Position numbers and translations under genes: made by a program. This document shows, in pieces, positions 1 to 6,250 of a DNA stretch of 10,333 nucleotides. Location of the stretch: contig JAJAYX010000049.1 of assembly GCA_026785985.1 (NCBI GenBank), positions 1 through 10,333 on the forward strand, written 5' to 3'. Under the pieces are notes generated by a model. The model was not told the DNA's origin and did no database searches. It saw nothing but the letters and a program-made list of their open reading frames with translations. The stretch's first letter is position 1. Every line of letters starts with the position of its first letter. The stretch comes from Rudanella sp. GTDB lineage: Bacteria; Bacteroidota; Bacteroidia; Cytophagales; Spirosomataceae.

Positions 1-206
1 AGTGTCATGGTCGAACCGTAGTAGTTTATGAATGTATCGGCAAACTTGGTTGAAGAATAAGGAGACTATGTAAACGGTCAGAAAGAACCTGCTTGACTGC
101 CTTTTTATGGTGGTATGCAAGCAGTCGCCCATGCGGGCTCTATTGATCTGGTAGGTGGTTTATGGATCTGGTCAACCATTAAAAAAACCAGCCCCCCCCT
201 GATTCG
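1..206. other. Unassigned sequence downstream of mutS2
   Basis: No gene is supported here. All forward frames are short or interrupted. Homopolymer runs of seven A (181-187) and eight C (192-199) lie just past the mutS2 stop. Read on the mutS2 strand these give G8, CTGG, T7, but no GC-rich stem precedes the T-run, so an intrinsic terminator is not supported. Short complementary pairs exist (TGGTTT 156-161 with AAACCA 185-190) but are weak. Confidence 0.4.
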
Positions 207-2633
207 CTACTTCATTGTCACCACCGTCACGCCTGCGCCCCCGCGTTCCACGTGTTCGTCGGCCATGCGGCCCACCTGTTTGTAACGCCGGAGATGCGTG
301 CGGACAAGGTTGCGCAGAATGCCGTCGCCCTTGCCGTGAACAATGCGGAGTTCGGGGTAGCCAAGCATCAGAGCGTTGTCGAAAAACTGATCGACTTCGG
401 TAATGGCTTCGTCGCCCCGCAGGCCCCGGATGTCGAGATTGAAGCTGAAATTCATCATCTTCTCGTTCATGTCAATACCTTTCATACGGGGCTTTTCGGT
501 TTCGCCAACAGCCTCTTTGAATACCTTCTTGCTAACTTTTTCCAATCGGTTCAGCTTGATGGTCGATTTCAGGTCGCCAATGCTCATTTCGGCATCTTTG
601 CCCCGCATCGCCAACACTTGCCCCACAGCCGTCTGGCCCTGAATCCTAACGAAGCTACCCACGTCGATGGCCCCATTATCCGACTCAAACTCCTCTTTTT
701 CTTTGGGTTTGGGCGGTTCAATTACCACTTCCGGGGTTAATGCTTTCTGCTCGAATTGTTGCAGTTCCTGCCTGATTTCGCGGGTCATTTCCTTGTCGGC
801 CTTTGTCTCGCGAATTTCCCGAATGGTGTTCTCGATGCGCTGATTGGCTTCCTGTACCAGTGCTTTTGCTTTCTGCTTGGCATCGTTCAGCAGTTGTTTC
901 TGGTTGTTGTCGAGCTTGGTTTTCAGGGCCGTATATTCAGCTAATTGCTGGGCGGCTTTGCGCGAGTTAATGCCGATTTCGATGTTCTTTTCGGCAAACA
1001 CCTTTTTCTCGATGTCCAACTCCTTAATTAGCTTCTCGAAGTTCACCTGTTGGGTGCCGAGTTTCTCCTTGGCCCGCTCGATCACAGGGCGGGGCAAGCC
1101 GATTTTCTGGGCAATCTCGAACGCAAACGAGCTGCCCGGTCGACCAATTTCCAGTTGGTAGAGCGGTTCCAGGTGCTCGCCATCAAACCGCATGGCCCCG
1201 TTGACAAGGCCCGCCGTTTTGTCGGCAAACACTTTCAGGTTGGTATAGTGGGTGTTAATAACCCCGTAAGCCCCCGACTTGTTAAGGTCTTCCAGGATGG
1301 CTTCGGCAATGGCTCCACCCAAACCCGGTTCCGTTCCCGTTCCGAATTCGTCGATCAAAAACAACGAACGTTTGTTGGCCCCCACCAGAAACTGTTTCAT
1401 GGCAGTAAGGTGCGAACTGTAGGTACTGAGGTCATTTTCAAGCGATTGCTCGTCGCCAATGTCGATGAACAGGTTTTGGAAAACACCCATCTCGGAGTAC
1501 TCGACCATGGGTATCAGCATTCCGCACTGCAACATATACTGAACCAGGCCGATGGTTTTGAGCGCAATGGACTTACCACCCGCGTTGGGGCCGGAGATAA
1601 TCAGAATCCGTTGTTTCTCGTCTAAGCGCACGGAGAGCGGTATTACTTTTTTGCCCTCGGCTTTCGCTTCGGGTTTTTGAAACGACAGATGCAGCAGTGG
1701 GTGGCGGGTATTTGTCCAGTCAACAAGGGGGCGGTTATGCACAATCGGCATCCCGGCCTCAATCTGAATGGCAAAGCGGGCTTTGGCCCGGATAAAGTCA
1801 ATTTGGGCCAGGAAATTAATGGCCCGTTTCAGCCCCTCCAGATGCGGACGCAACTGGTTGGTGAGGGCAAGCAGGATACGGTGAATTTCGCGCCGTTCGG
1901 CATATTCCAGTTCCCGAATTTCGTTGTTGGAATCGAAAACCTCAGCGGGTTCCAGATAGACTGTTTGACCCGTGTTCGACTCATCATGCACAAAGCCCTT
2001 GATTTTGCGTTTGTGTTCGGCGGCCACCGGAATCACCAGTCGACCCCCGCGCACGGTGAGGCCGAGGTCGTCGGGAATCCAGCCATTTTGCCGGGCCTGC
2101 CGGAGTATAGAGTCAAGCTGTTTGCGCAGGTTAGCCTGCTCCGAAATAATCTGTTTGCGAATGCGCGCGAGTTCGGGGGAGGCCGAGTTTCGAACGTGGC
2201 CCCGGTCGTCGATAATCTGGTCGAGGGAGGCCAGCAGGTTCTGATCGAGGGCCACCGGCCCCGCTAATTCCTTTAAAAAAGGGAATTGATTTTCCTCGCG
2301 TTTAGCCAGAAACGTGAGGCAGGCCTGCACCGTTTTCAGGGCCAGTTTCAGCTCAAAAAAGTCTTCTTCGGTCAGGGCCATCCCTTCAATTCGGGCTTTG
2401 GTCAACTGCTCGCGAACGTCGATGTAATTGGACTGGGGAAACTCCGATTCGTACTGGACAATCTGCTTAAATTCAGCGGTTTGCTTCAGTAGTTTATCAA
2501 TGAGCGGGTGATTGTCGGTAAAACGTATTTTGTCCACGTAGTCCTGGCCCAGCGGGCTGATACAGGCTTGTTTGAGGAGTTCGCGGATTTTATCGAAGCC
2601 TAATTTTTGTTCGAGTGTATTGGGGTACAGCAT
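207..2633 (-). CDS. mutS2: Endonuclease MutS2 (MutS-family ATPase with Smr domain)
   Basis: This 808-residue protein matches the usual MutS2 length of about 780-810. It begins with the MutS2-type core and clamp region (residues 1-340). The ATPase follows: Walker A GPNAGGKS at 348-355, the MutS signature STYSSHL at 403-409, Walker B LFLIDEF at 424-430 and the THY switch at 461-463. A long charged coiled coil covers roughly 515-640, then a KOW-like beta segment at 655-700. The C-terminal Smr nuclease domain carries LDIRGLRG (733-740) and HGKGDGILR (766-774). It lacks the N-terminal mismatch-recognition domain of MutS1. The family binds branched DNA and suppresses recombination, and in Firmicutes also acts on collided ribosomes; which role applies here cannot be read from sequence. 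The ATG at 2633 fits the conserved N-terminus (LYPNTLEQKLGFDKI). It is transcribed alone, downstream of the broken restriction locus on the same strand. Confidence 0.97.
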   Translation of the reverse strand: MLYPNTLEQKLGFDKIRELLKQACISPLGQDYVDKIRFTDNHPLIDKLLKQTAEFKQIVQYESEFPQSNYIDVREQLTKARIEGMALTEEDFFELKLALKTVQACLTFLAKREENQFPFLKELAGPVALDQNLLASLDQIIDDRGHVRNSASPELARIRKQIISEQANLRKQLDSILRQARQNGWIPDDLGLTVRGGRLVIPVAAEHKRKIKGFVHDESNTGQTVYLEPAEVFDSNNEIRELEYAERREIHRILLALTNQLRPHLEGLKRAINFLAQIDFIRAKARFAIQIEAGMPIVHNRPLVDWTNTRHPLLHLSFQKPEAKAEGKKVIPLSVRLDEKQRILIISGPNAGGKSIALKTIGLVQYMLQCGMLIPMVEYSEMGVFQNLFIDIGDEQSLENDLSTYSSHLTAMKQFLVGANKRSLFLIDEFGTGTEPGLGGAIAEAILEDLNKSGAYGVINTHYTNLKVFADKTAGLVNGAMRFDGEHLEPLYQLEIGRPGSSFAFEIAQKIGLPRPVIERAKEKLGTQQVNFEKLIKELDIEKKVFAEKNIEIGINSRKAAQQLAEYTALKTKLDNNQKQLLNDAKQKAKALVQEANQRIENTIREIRETKADKEMTREIRQELQQFEQKALTPEVVIEPPKPKEKEEFESDNGAIDVGSFVRIQGQTAVGQVLAMRGKDAEMSIGDLKSTIKLNRLEKVSKKVFKEAVGETEKPRMKGIDMNEKMMNFSFNLDIRGLRGDEAITEVDQFFDNALMLGYPELRIVHGKGDGILRNLVRTHLRRYKQVGRMADEHVERGGAGVTVVTMK

Positions 2634-2652
2634 TCAGGAGAACGGGAGTTAA

Positions 2653-2669
2653 ACGAAATATCCTTTCGT
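2653..2669. repeat. Short inverted repeat upstream of mutS2
   Basis: ACGAAA (2653-2658) and TTTCGT (2664-2669) form perfect 6-bp arms around a 5-nt loop, centred about 28 nt upstream of the mutS2 start codon. It could be a hairpin in the mutS2 leader or a regulator site. Arms this short can occur by chance, and I see no clear TAnnTTTG promoter next to it. Confidence 0.3.
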
Positions 2670-2673
2670 ATAA

Positions 2674-2722
2674 CCTAAAACGGGCTTTGTCGGTTCGGCG
2701 TTAATGAGTGTGCCGTTTTAGG
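2674..2722. repeat. 10-bp perfect inverted repeat spanning the restriction pseudogene stop
   Basis: CCTAAAACGG (2674-2683) is the exact reverse complement of CCGTTTTAGG (2713-2722), with a 29-nt spacer that contains the TAA stop of the restriction pseudogene (2701-2703). It may be a terminator-like hairpin for the minus-strand regulator/endonuclease transcript, or the trace of an inserted element. There is no T-run directly after the stem, so a classical intrinsic terminator is not supported. Confidence 0.45.
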
Positions 2723-3455
2723 AAAATTCCGTTCGTTTGGGCTGTTTCAATCCATTCGCCAACCAGAACGGGAATGCGTTCAACCACCTCAGAGCCAAAC
2801 AATGCTTCGGTGACGAGACCCATATAGAGCATGTCTATGATTCGACAGAGGATACGAACGGCCACATTCCCACCATGTAAAATGATCGTCGATCATCAGG
2901 TAATGACCAACAGGTTTACCCAGATAATCTGCTGCTTCTCTGAGCCCCATCCACACGCCGGGAAAGCGTCCGCACAGGTAACCCCTGATGGGTAAAAGAC
3001 GTGAGTAATCTTGGATCGTAATTAACCGTATAACCCTGGCTGTTGGCTTCTATGAGTATGTTGATGATGCAAGTAAAATAAGCGTAGTTTTTCTTGTCTT
3101 CTTTCTGCTTGTTCATGGGCAACAAACAGCGCGGATTATGCTTTTCTAAGAGTTGCTGAAATAATTGTGCTGCTGTTTGGGCATTCATCAATTGAGGTTC
3201 AATAATGGTGTTGAGTACGTTAGCCCGATGCGTAAAATAGTCAAGCAGAAGCGAAACAAATTGGGTAATACCTTGTTCATTTCGCAATTCTGTTGTGGCT
3301 AAACCATCGGTTGTATAAGAGGCTATGATAGCGTCAACAGTAGGGATTTTTATTTTTTTGGTAGCCTTATCTGTTTAGCCAATTTTTTGGCCAATTCATT
3401 TAACGTTAGCCCAGAAATCAAGTGGTTGAGTAAGAAACTTAGGATTTGGTTTCAT
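2701..3455 (-). pseudogene. Degenerate type II restriction endonuclease (partner of the adjacent D12 adenine methylase)
   Basis: One protein family can be followed through three reading-frame blocks. Block 1 starts at ATG 3455 (MKPNPKFLTQPLDFWANVK), has in-frame TGA (3396-3398) and TAA (3375-3377) stops, and continues to VRTLSRRVDGA, ending at 2943. Block 2, in another frame from about 2950, reads MGLREAADYLGKPV, HYLMIDDHFTWW and ECGRSY, ending at 2852. Block 3, after a single extra base at 2850-2851, reads LCRIIDMLYMGLVTEALFG and on to TAA at 2701-2703. From memory, intact homologues in Bacteroidetes join these blocks in this order and have about 40 further residues between blocks 1 and 2, including an IWEIKEYY stretch that looks like the ExK part of a PD-(D/E)xK nuclease site. 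That part is missing here. The family may be the one catalogued as DUF7687 (unverified). The start overlaps the regulator gene by 17 nt, as in a two-gene operon. The endonuclease is very probably inactive. The longest open piece, TTG 3287 to 2916, could yield a fragment, but nothing suggests function. Confidence 0.85.
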
Positions 3456-3693
3456 GAAGTCGTTGTTGATATTCACGGATGAGATCAATTAATTCGACGT
3501 TGACGCACGTACAAATTGATTCTAACTCCATGAGGTCTAATCGGCGTTCCCCATTTTCATATTTGCTCACAAATGATTGCGGGACCTGCAAACAAGTCGC
3601 TAACTCACTCTGTGTCAGGTTTGAGTTGACCCTGAACTGGTATAAAAGCTCAAGCAGTATTTTGTGCTGCTTTGAATGAAGCGATTTTTTCAC
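3439..3693 (-). CDS. Small XRE/Cro-type helix-turn-helix regulator of the restriction locus
   Basis: This single-domain DNA-binding protein has about 84 residues from the GTG at 3693. The helix-turn-helix is clear: LTQSELATCLQV (26-37) followed by the recognition region PQSFVSKYENGERRLDL (38-54), with the Q-S-x-V-S-K-Y-E-G-R-R pattern typical of XRE proteins. Helical C-terminal residues follow (ELIDLIREYQQRL). The frame stays open upstream to a TTG at 3729, but the GTG gives the N-terminus I would expect (KKSLHSKQHK); no ATG is available. Its 3' end overlaps the original ATG of the restriction pseudogene, and the methylase lies divergently 74 bp away. This layout fits a controller protein that times endonuclease and methylase expression, though its actual target is inferred. 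The reading frame is intact although its operon partner is broken. Confidence 0.85.
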   Translation of the reverse strand: MKKSLHSKQHKILLELLYQFRVNSNLTQSELATCLQVPQSFVSKYENGERRLDLMELESICTCVNVELIDLIREYQQRLHETKS

Positions 3694-3698
3694 GGACT

Positions 3699-3730
3699 CA
3701 AATGTATCAGACCAAAAAATATATCCCAAA
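3699..3730 (-). promoter_or_regulatory. Possible Bacteroidetes-type promoter for the HTH/restriction operon
   Basis: On the minus strand TACATTTG (3699-3706) matches the Bacteroidetes -7 consensus TAnnTTTG exactly. A TTG lies about 20 nt upstream, inside an AT-rich stretch. The element is only a few bases from the proposed GTG start at 3693, so the transcript would be almost leaderless. That makes either the promoter or the start codon less certain. Confidence 0.35.
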
Positions 3731-3767
3731 ATCGGATAATTGGTCGTGGTTCAGTATATTAGACAAC

Positions 3768-4658
3768 ATGAACGAACCACTTGTACAATACCAGATCGAA
3801 GGCTTCGATTATCAGACCTACACTGCTCCCAGCGCTCAACTACTGAAATGGATTGGCAACAAACAACGGTTTGCTGAGTCAATTACCAGTTTCTTTCCGA
3901 AACGATACAATGCTTACACAGAACCTTTTTTGGGTAGTGGGGCTGTGCTAGCAACAGTAGCTCCAAAAAATGGTGTCGGTGCTGATGTGTTTAAGCCACT
4001 AATTGACATCTGGCAGACATTGAAGAGCAACCCGCAAATAGTGGTTGACTGGTACACGGAGCGATGGAACTGGATTGGAAGAATTGGCAAAAAAGCAGCT
4101 TACCAACAGACTTTAGCGACTTATAATGCCAGTCCGAACGGGGCCGATTTTTTGTTTCTCACCCAGGCCTGTTATGGAGGTGTTGTTCGTTTTCGGAAAG
4201 CAGACGGATTTATGTCAACGCCTTGCGGAATACATGACCCAGTTAACCCGTCTGCTTTTAAAAAAAGGGCAATAGAATGGCATGGGCGCATAAAAAACAC
4301 ATCGTTTCGGTGCGCCGACTACCGGGAAACATTCGCTCAGGCAAAAGCAGGAGACCTCATCTATTGTGACCCTCCCTACTCGTTTAGCCAGGCTATTCTG
4401 TACGGTGCCCAGAGTTTTGATCTTACCGAATTACTGCGGGAGATTCAGTTCGCAAAAGGGCGTGGTGTTCAGATAGCCCTAAGCATTGATGGTGATAAAA
4501 AATCGGGCGATTTCATCTGTGACCTTCCCATTCCTGCTCACCTATTTGAGCAGGAATATAGCGTTAACGTTGGTCGGTCAATGCTTAGGCGTTTTCAAAT
4601 GGAAGGGCAGACGCTGGAAAATGAATTGGTTTCTGATCGGCTACTGTTAACTTACTGA
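3768..4658 (+). CDS. D12-class (Dam-like) adenine-specific DNA methyltransferase
   Basis: This enzyme of about 296 residues would transfer a methyl group from S-adenosylmethionine to adenine N6 within a DNA recognition site. The alpha-class motif order is visible: motif X as LLKWIGNKQRF (25-35), the SAM-binding motif I as TEPFLGSGAVL (51-61), a VRFRKADGFMSTPCG segment (140-154) typical of the family, and the catalytic DPPY (201-204) in DLIYCDPPYS. The target-recognition part lies between motif I and DPPY. The ATG at 3768 is preferred because motif X normally lies near the N-terminus. An in-frame ATG at 3702 would add 22 residues, and a TTG at 3672 would run into the divergent regulator gene. 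All motifs are intact, so activity is likely even though the neighbouring endonuclease is broken. The recognition sequence cannot be predicted from sequence alone. By eye the gene is more AT-rich than mutS2 or fabG. Confidence 0.95.
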   Translation: MNEPLVQYQIEGFDYQTYTAPSAQLLKWIGNKQRFAESITSFFPKRYNAYTEPFLGSGAVLATVAPKNGVGADVFKPLIDIWQTLKSNPQIVVDWYTERWNWIGRIGKKAAYQQTLATYNASPNGADFLFLTQACYGGVVRFRKADGFMSTPCGIHDPVNPSAFKKRAIEWHGRIKNTSFRCADYRETFAQAKAGDLIYCDPPYSFSQAILYGAQSFDLTELLREIQFAKGRGVQIALSIDGDKKSGDFICDLPIPAHLFEQEYSVNVGRSMLRRFQMEGQTLENELVSDRLLLTY

Positions 4659-4788
4659 GCAATCTCTCCTATTGAAAGCCATTACCTAAAAATCAGATTA
4701 ACAGACTTTTAACTTTTGATTAATACGCATTTAAAGGTAGAGCGCGTTTTTTGGGCTTACGTTATGAATAAACGCTGAGTTCATCACA
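4659..4788. other. AT-rich intergenic spacer after the methylase
   Basis: This 130-bp AT-rich gap lies between the methylase and the small membrane protein gene. I see no convincing terminator hairpin: AATCA/TGATT arms around 4690-4720 are only 5 bp long. There is no exact TAnnTTTG promoter match. It marks one side of the compositionally distinct restriction block. Confidence 0.4.
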
Positions 4789-5190
4789 ATGGAAACTTTA
4801 GTTCTTACAGCCACATCAATTCTGAGTTTTGGCACCTTGCCCCTTCAAGCGCGGGCAAGAGCTTTTTACGTGATTTTTTTGCATATGTTGCTCATGCTTA
4901 CCGTGGGGTCGTTGGCTTATCGAACCTTGAGTAGAGATGGAACCCTGCTGGTGCCTCTCGTTGACGGCTGGTCTCGCTCACCCCTCATGCAACTAACAAA
5001 CTTCCGGGCCTATAGCTTACTGGCTGTCAGCCTACTGATAACAGGCAGCATTAGCCTGATAAAAGCACGAATTATTGGAGCAACACCCCCTGTTTCACCC
5101 GTCGGCGGGTCGTTTTCTGATTCGTCGTACTGCTGCCTGATGATGCTCTGGATTCACCTGTCGGCGGTTCTCGCACTGGTCTTGCTTTAG
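4789..5190 (+). CDS. Small multi-spanning membrane protein, function unknown
   Basis: This 133-residue open frame is not one I recognise. It shows three hydrophobic stretches long enough to cross the membrane: about 24-44 (YVIFLHMLLMLTVGSLAY), 73-91 (AYSLLAVSLLITGSISLI) and 113-132 (CLMMLWIHLSAVLALVLL). A possible shorter one lies at 5-18, and basic residues RARAR sit just before the first long helix. A polar loop rich in G, P and S separates the last two helices. The ATG at 4789 is the first start in the frame and follows an AT-rich spacer. Its TAG overlaps the final TAA of the convergent operon by 4 nt (5187-5190), so neither gene has its own terminator between them. The patterned hydrophobicity supports a real gene, but no known domain or functional residue is visible, and a fortuitous frame is possible. 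Confidence 0.6.
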   Translation: METLVLTATSILSFGTLPLQARARAFYVIFLHMLLMLTVGSLAYRTLSRDGTLLVPLVDGWSRSPLMQLTNFRAYSLLAVSLLITGSISLIKARIIGATPPVSPVGGSFSDSSYCCLMMLWIHLSAVLALVLL

Positions 5191-5873
5191 GGCTTCATGA
5201 CGCCCAATTGATTCCCTTTTATCCGCAACTCTCCCCCCGATGCCACGTTGGTAATCAGGCGATTGGGTCTGATCTCATCCAACTGTACCCCACTCGAATC
5301 GCGAACGATGGCCCGGAGCGTCCCGCAGGTATAAGCGTTTAGTATGGCAAAAGCGCGGTTTTCGGTTTGCATACTGAGCGTGCCGGAAACCCGGATTTTC
5401 TCGGTGATGAGCCGGGCATGGTGTGCTATCAGGCTCAGTTGGTTCGTCTCAAAACCGCTGACTTTAACCCGGACATTATTCACGGATAAACTGCTCAACG
5501 CAGGCAGATTCAGCACTAAAGCAGTGCGGTAATACTCCCACTCTTTGTCGATTGGGCCATCCCAGCCGTTGTCTTTCGTCTTAAACACAACCAGCAGCGT
5601 GTCGCCCCGTTGGGTGGTGACGAAGCGATGGCCTGTGAGATCCGGGTCGAGCAGGGCTTGTGACTTTGCGTTCTGTTGTAAGTGAATCACGAATCCTGGT
5701 GTTCCCGAAATACGAACGTGCCGCAGGGCGGGTAGGGAGTTAACCACGAAATTCTGGTAGGGATTACTCCAGTCAATTCGGTCGTACTGTTGTTTCAACA
5801 GACCATCTACCGACAGCATTCCGGTGAGCGAAATAATGGCCAGCAGGCACAGAAGTTTGATGCTTGTTTTCAT
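5187..5873 (-). CDS. Exported beta-rich protein, DUF2807/GIN-domain-like
   Basis: This 228-residue protein has an N-terminal hydrophobic segment after two lysines (MKTSIKLLCLLAIISLTGML, 1-20). This is either a signal peptide or a membrane anchor; there is no clear lipobox cysteine. The rest is a succession of short beta-strand-like repeats (LPALRHVRISG, LPALSSLSVNNVRVKVSG, TNQLSLIAHHARLI, SGTLSMQTENRAFAILNA, GELRIKGNQLG). This pattern fits the GIN or putative auto-transporter adhesin head domain (DUF2807) common in Bacteroidetes, which folds as a beta-helix. Its role is unknown; a periplasmic or surface binding function is only an inference. It is the last gene of the ABC/GntR operon, and its ATG overlaps the regulator's TGA by 4 nt, implying translational coupling. 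The family assignment rests on pattern rather than on a specific motif. Confidence 0.75.
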   Translation of the reverse strand: MKTSIKLLCLLAIISLTGMLSVDGLLKQQYDRIDWSNPYQNFVVNSLPALRHVRISGTPGFVIHLQQNAKSQALLDPDLTGHRFVTTQRGDTLLVVFKTKDNGWDGPIDKEWEYYRTALVLNLPALSSLSVNNVRVKVSGFETNQLSLIAHHARLITEKIRVSGTLSMQTENRAFAILNAYTCGTLRAIVRDSSGVQLDEIRPNRLITNVASGGELRIKGNQLGVMKP

Positions 5874-6247
5874 GCGTTAGTAAAGGTTTGGGCGATGAAT
5901 TGCTGATACCGGGTTTCCAGTTCCTTAAGGTCGATGCCTAGCAGATAGAGGTTGCGGAACACAACGGGCAGGTCGTTTTCGAGGAAGCTTTCCCGGCGAT
6001 AGACTTTGATTTTTTCGGGTGCATCGTCGGCGGGGAAGAACCCAATGCCGCGTTTGTTGGCGATAATGGCCTTTTGACTCAGGAAATCGTAGGTGCGCAT
6101 CACCGTGTTGGGGTTCACTTCGAGTTCGGAGGCAAGGTCGCGCACCGAAGGGATTTTGTCGCCGGTGGGCCAGCGGCCCAGCAAAATCTGCTCGCTGACG
6201 TACTCAGCGATTTGCAGATAGATGGCTTGTTTATCGCGAAATTCCAT
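5870..6247 (-). CDS. GntR-family transcriptional regulator, YtrA subfamily
   Basis: This 125-residue repressor has an N-terminal winged helix (about 8-72) with the standard GntR pattern IYLQIAEYVSEQILLGRW, PTGDKIPSVRDLASEL, EVNPNTVMRTYDFL and the wing KRGIGFF. The remaining 50 or so residues form a short helical tail, too small for a FadR- or UTRA-type ligand domain. That places it in the YtrA subfamily, whose members typically sit in operons with ABC transporters and repress them. Here it lies directly after the permease gene (3-nt gap) and overlaps the next gene by 4 nt. The likely target is the inverted repeat at 7985-8008 in front of its own operon. Known YtrA regulons respond to cell-envelope stress such as cell-wall antibiotics, but the signal here is unknown. 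Confidence 0.93.
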   Translation of the reverse strand: MEFRDKQAIYLQIAEYVSEQILLGRWPTGDKIPSVRDLASELEVNPNTVMRTYDFLSQKAIIANKRGIGFFPADDAPEKIKVYRRESFLENDLPVVFRNLYLLGIDLKELETRYQQFIAQTFTNA

Positions 6248-6250
6248 AGC

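Noticed and set aside
1..180. Possible transposase or gene remnant at the left edge
   Set aside because: One frame reads a short plausible stretch (RTVVVYECIGKLG), but it ends at once in a stop and I cannot tie it to any family.
156..191. Intrinsic terminator for mutS2
   Set aside because: The T7 run on the mutS2 strand is not preceded by a GC-rich stem, and the available complementary pairs are 5-6 bp and overlap the run itself.
252..740. Long open frame on the plus strand
   Set aside because: It is antisense to mutS2, whose frame has complete motifs along the whole stretch; this one has no recognisable domain.
1050..2267. Two long plus-strand open frames (1050-1625 and 1677-2267)
   Set aside because: Both mirror the well-supported mutS2 coding frame; their composition is that of a shadow frame rich in H, R, Q and G.
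2916..3287. A free-standing 123-residue protein
   Set aside because: Same-frame similarity continues upstream through two stops and resumes downstream in other frames, so this is a fragment of the broken endonuclease rather than a separate gene.
3672..3767. N-terminal extension of the methylase from TTG 3672
   Set aside because: It would overlap the start of the divergent HTH gene and place motif X unusually far from the N-terminus; the ATG at 3768 fits the family better.
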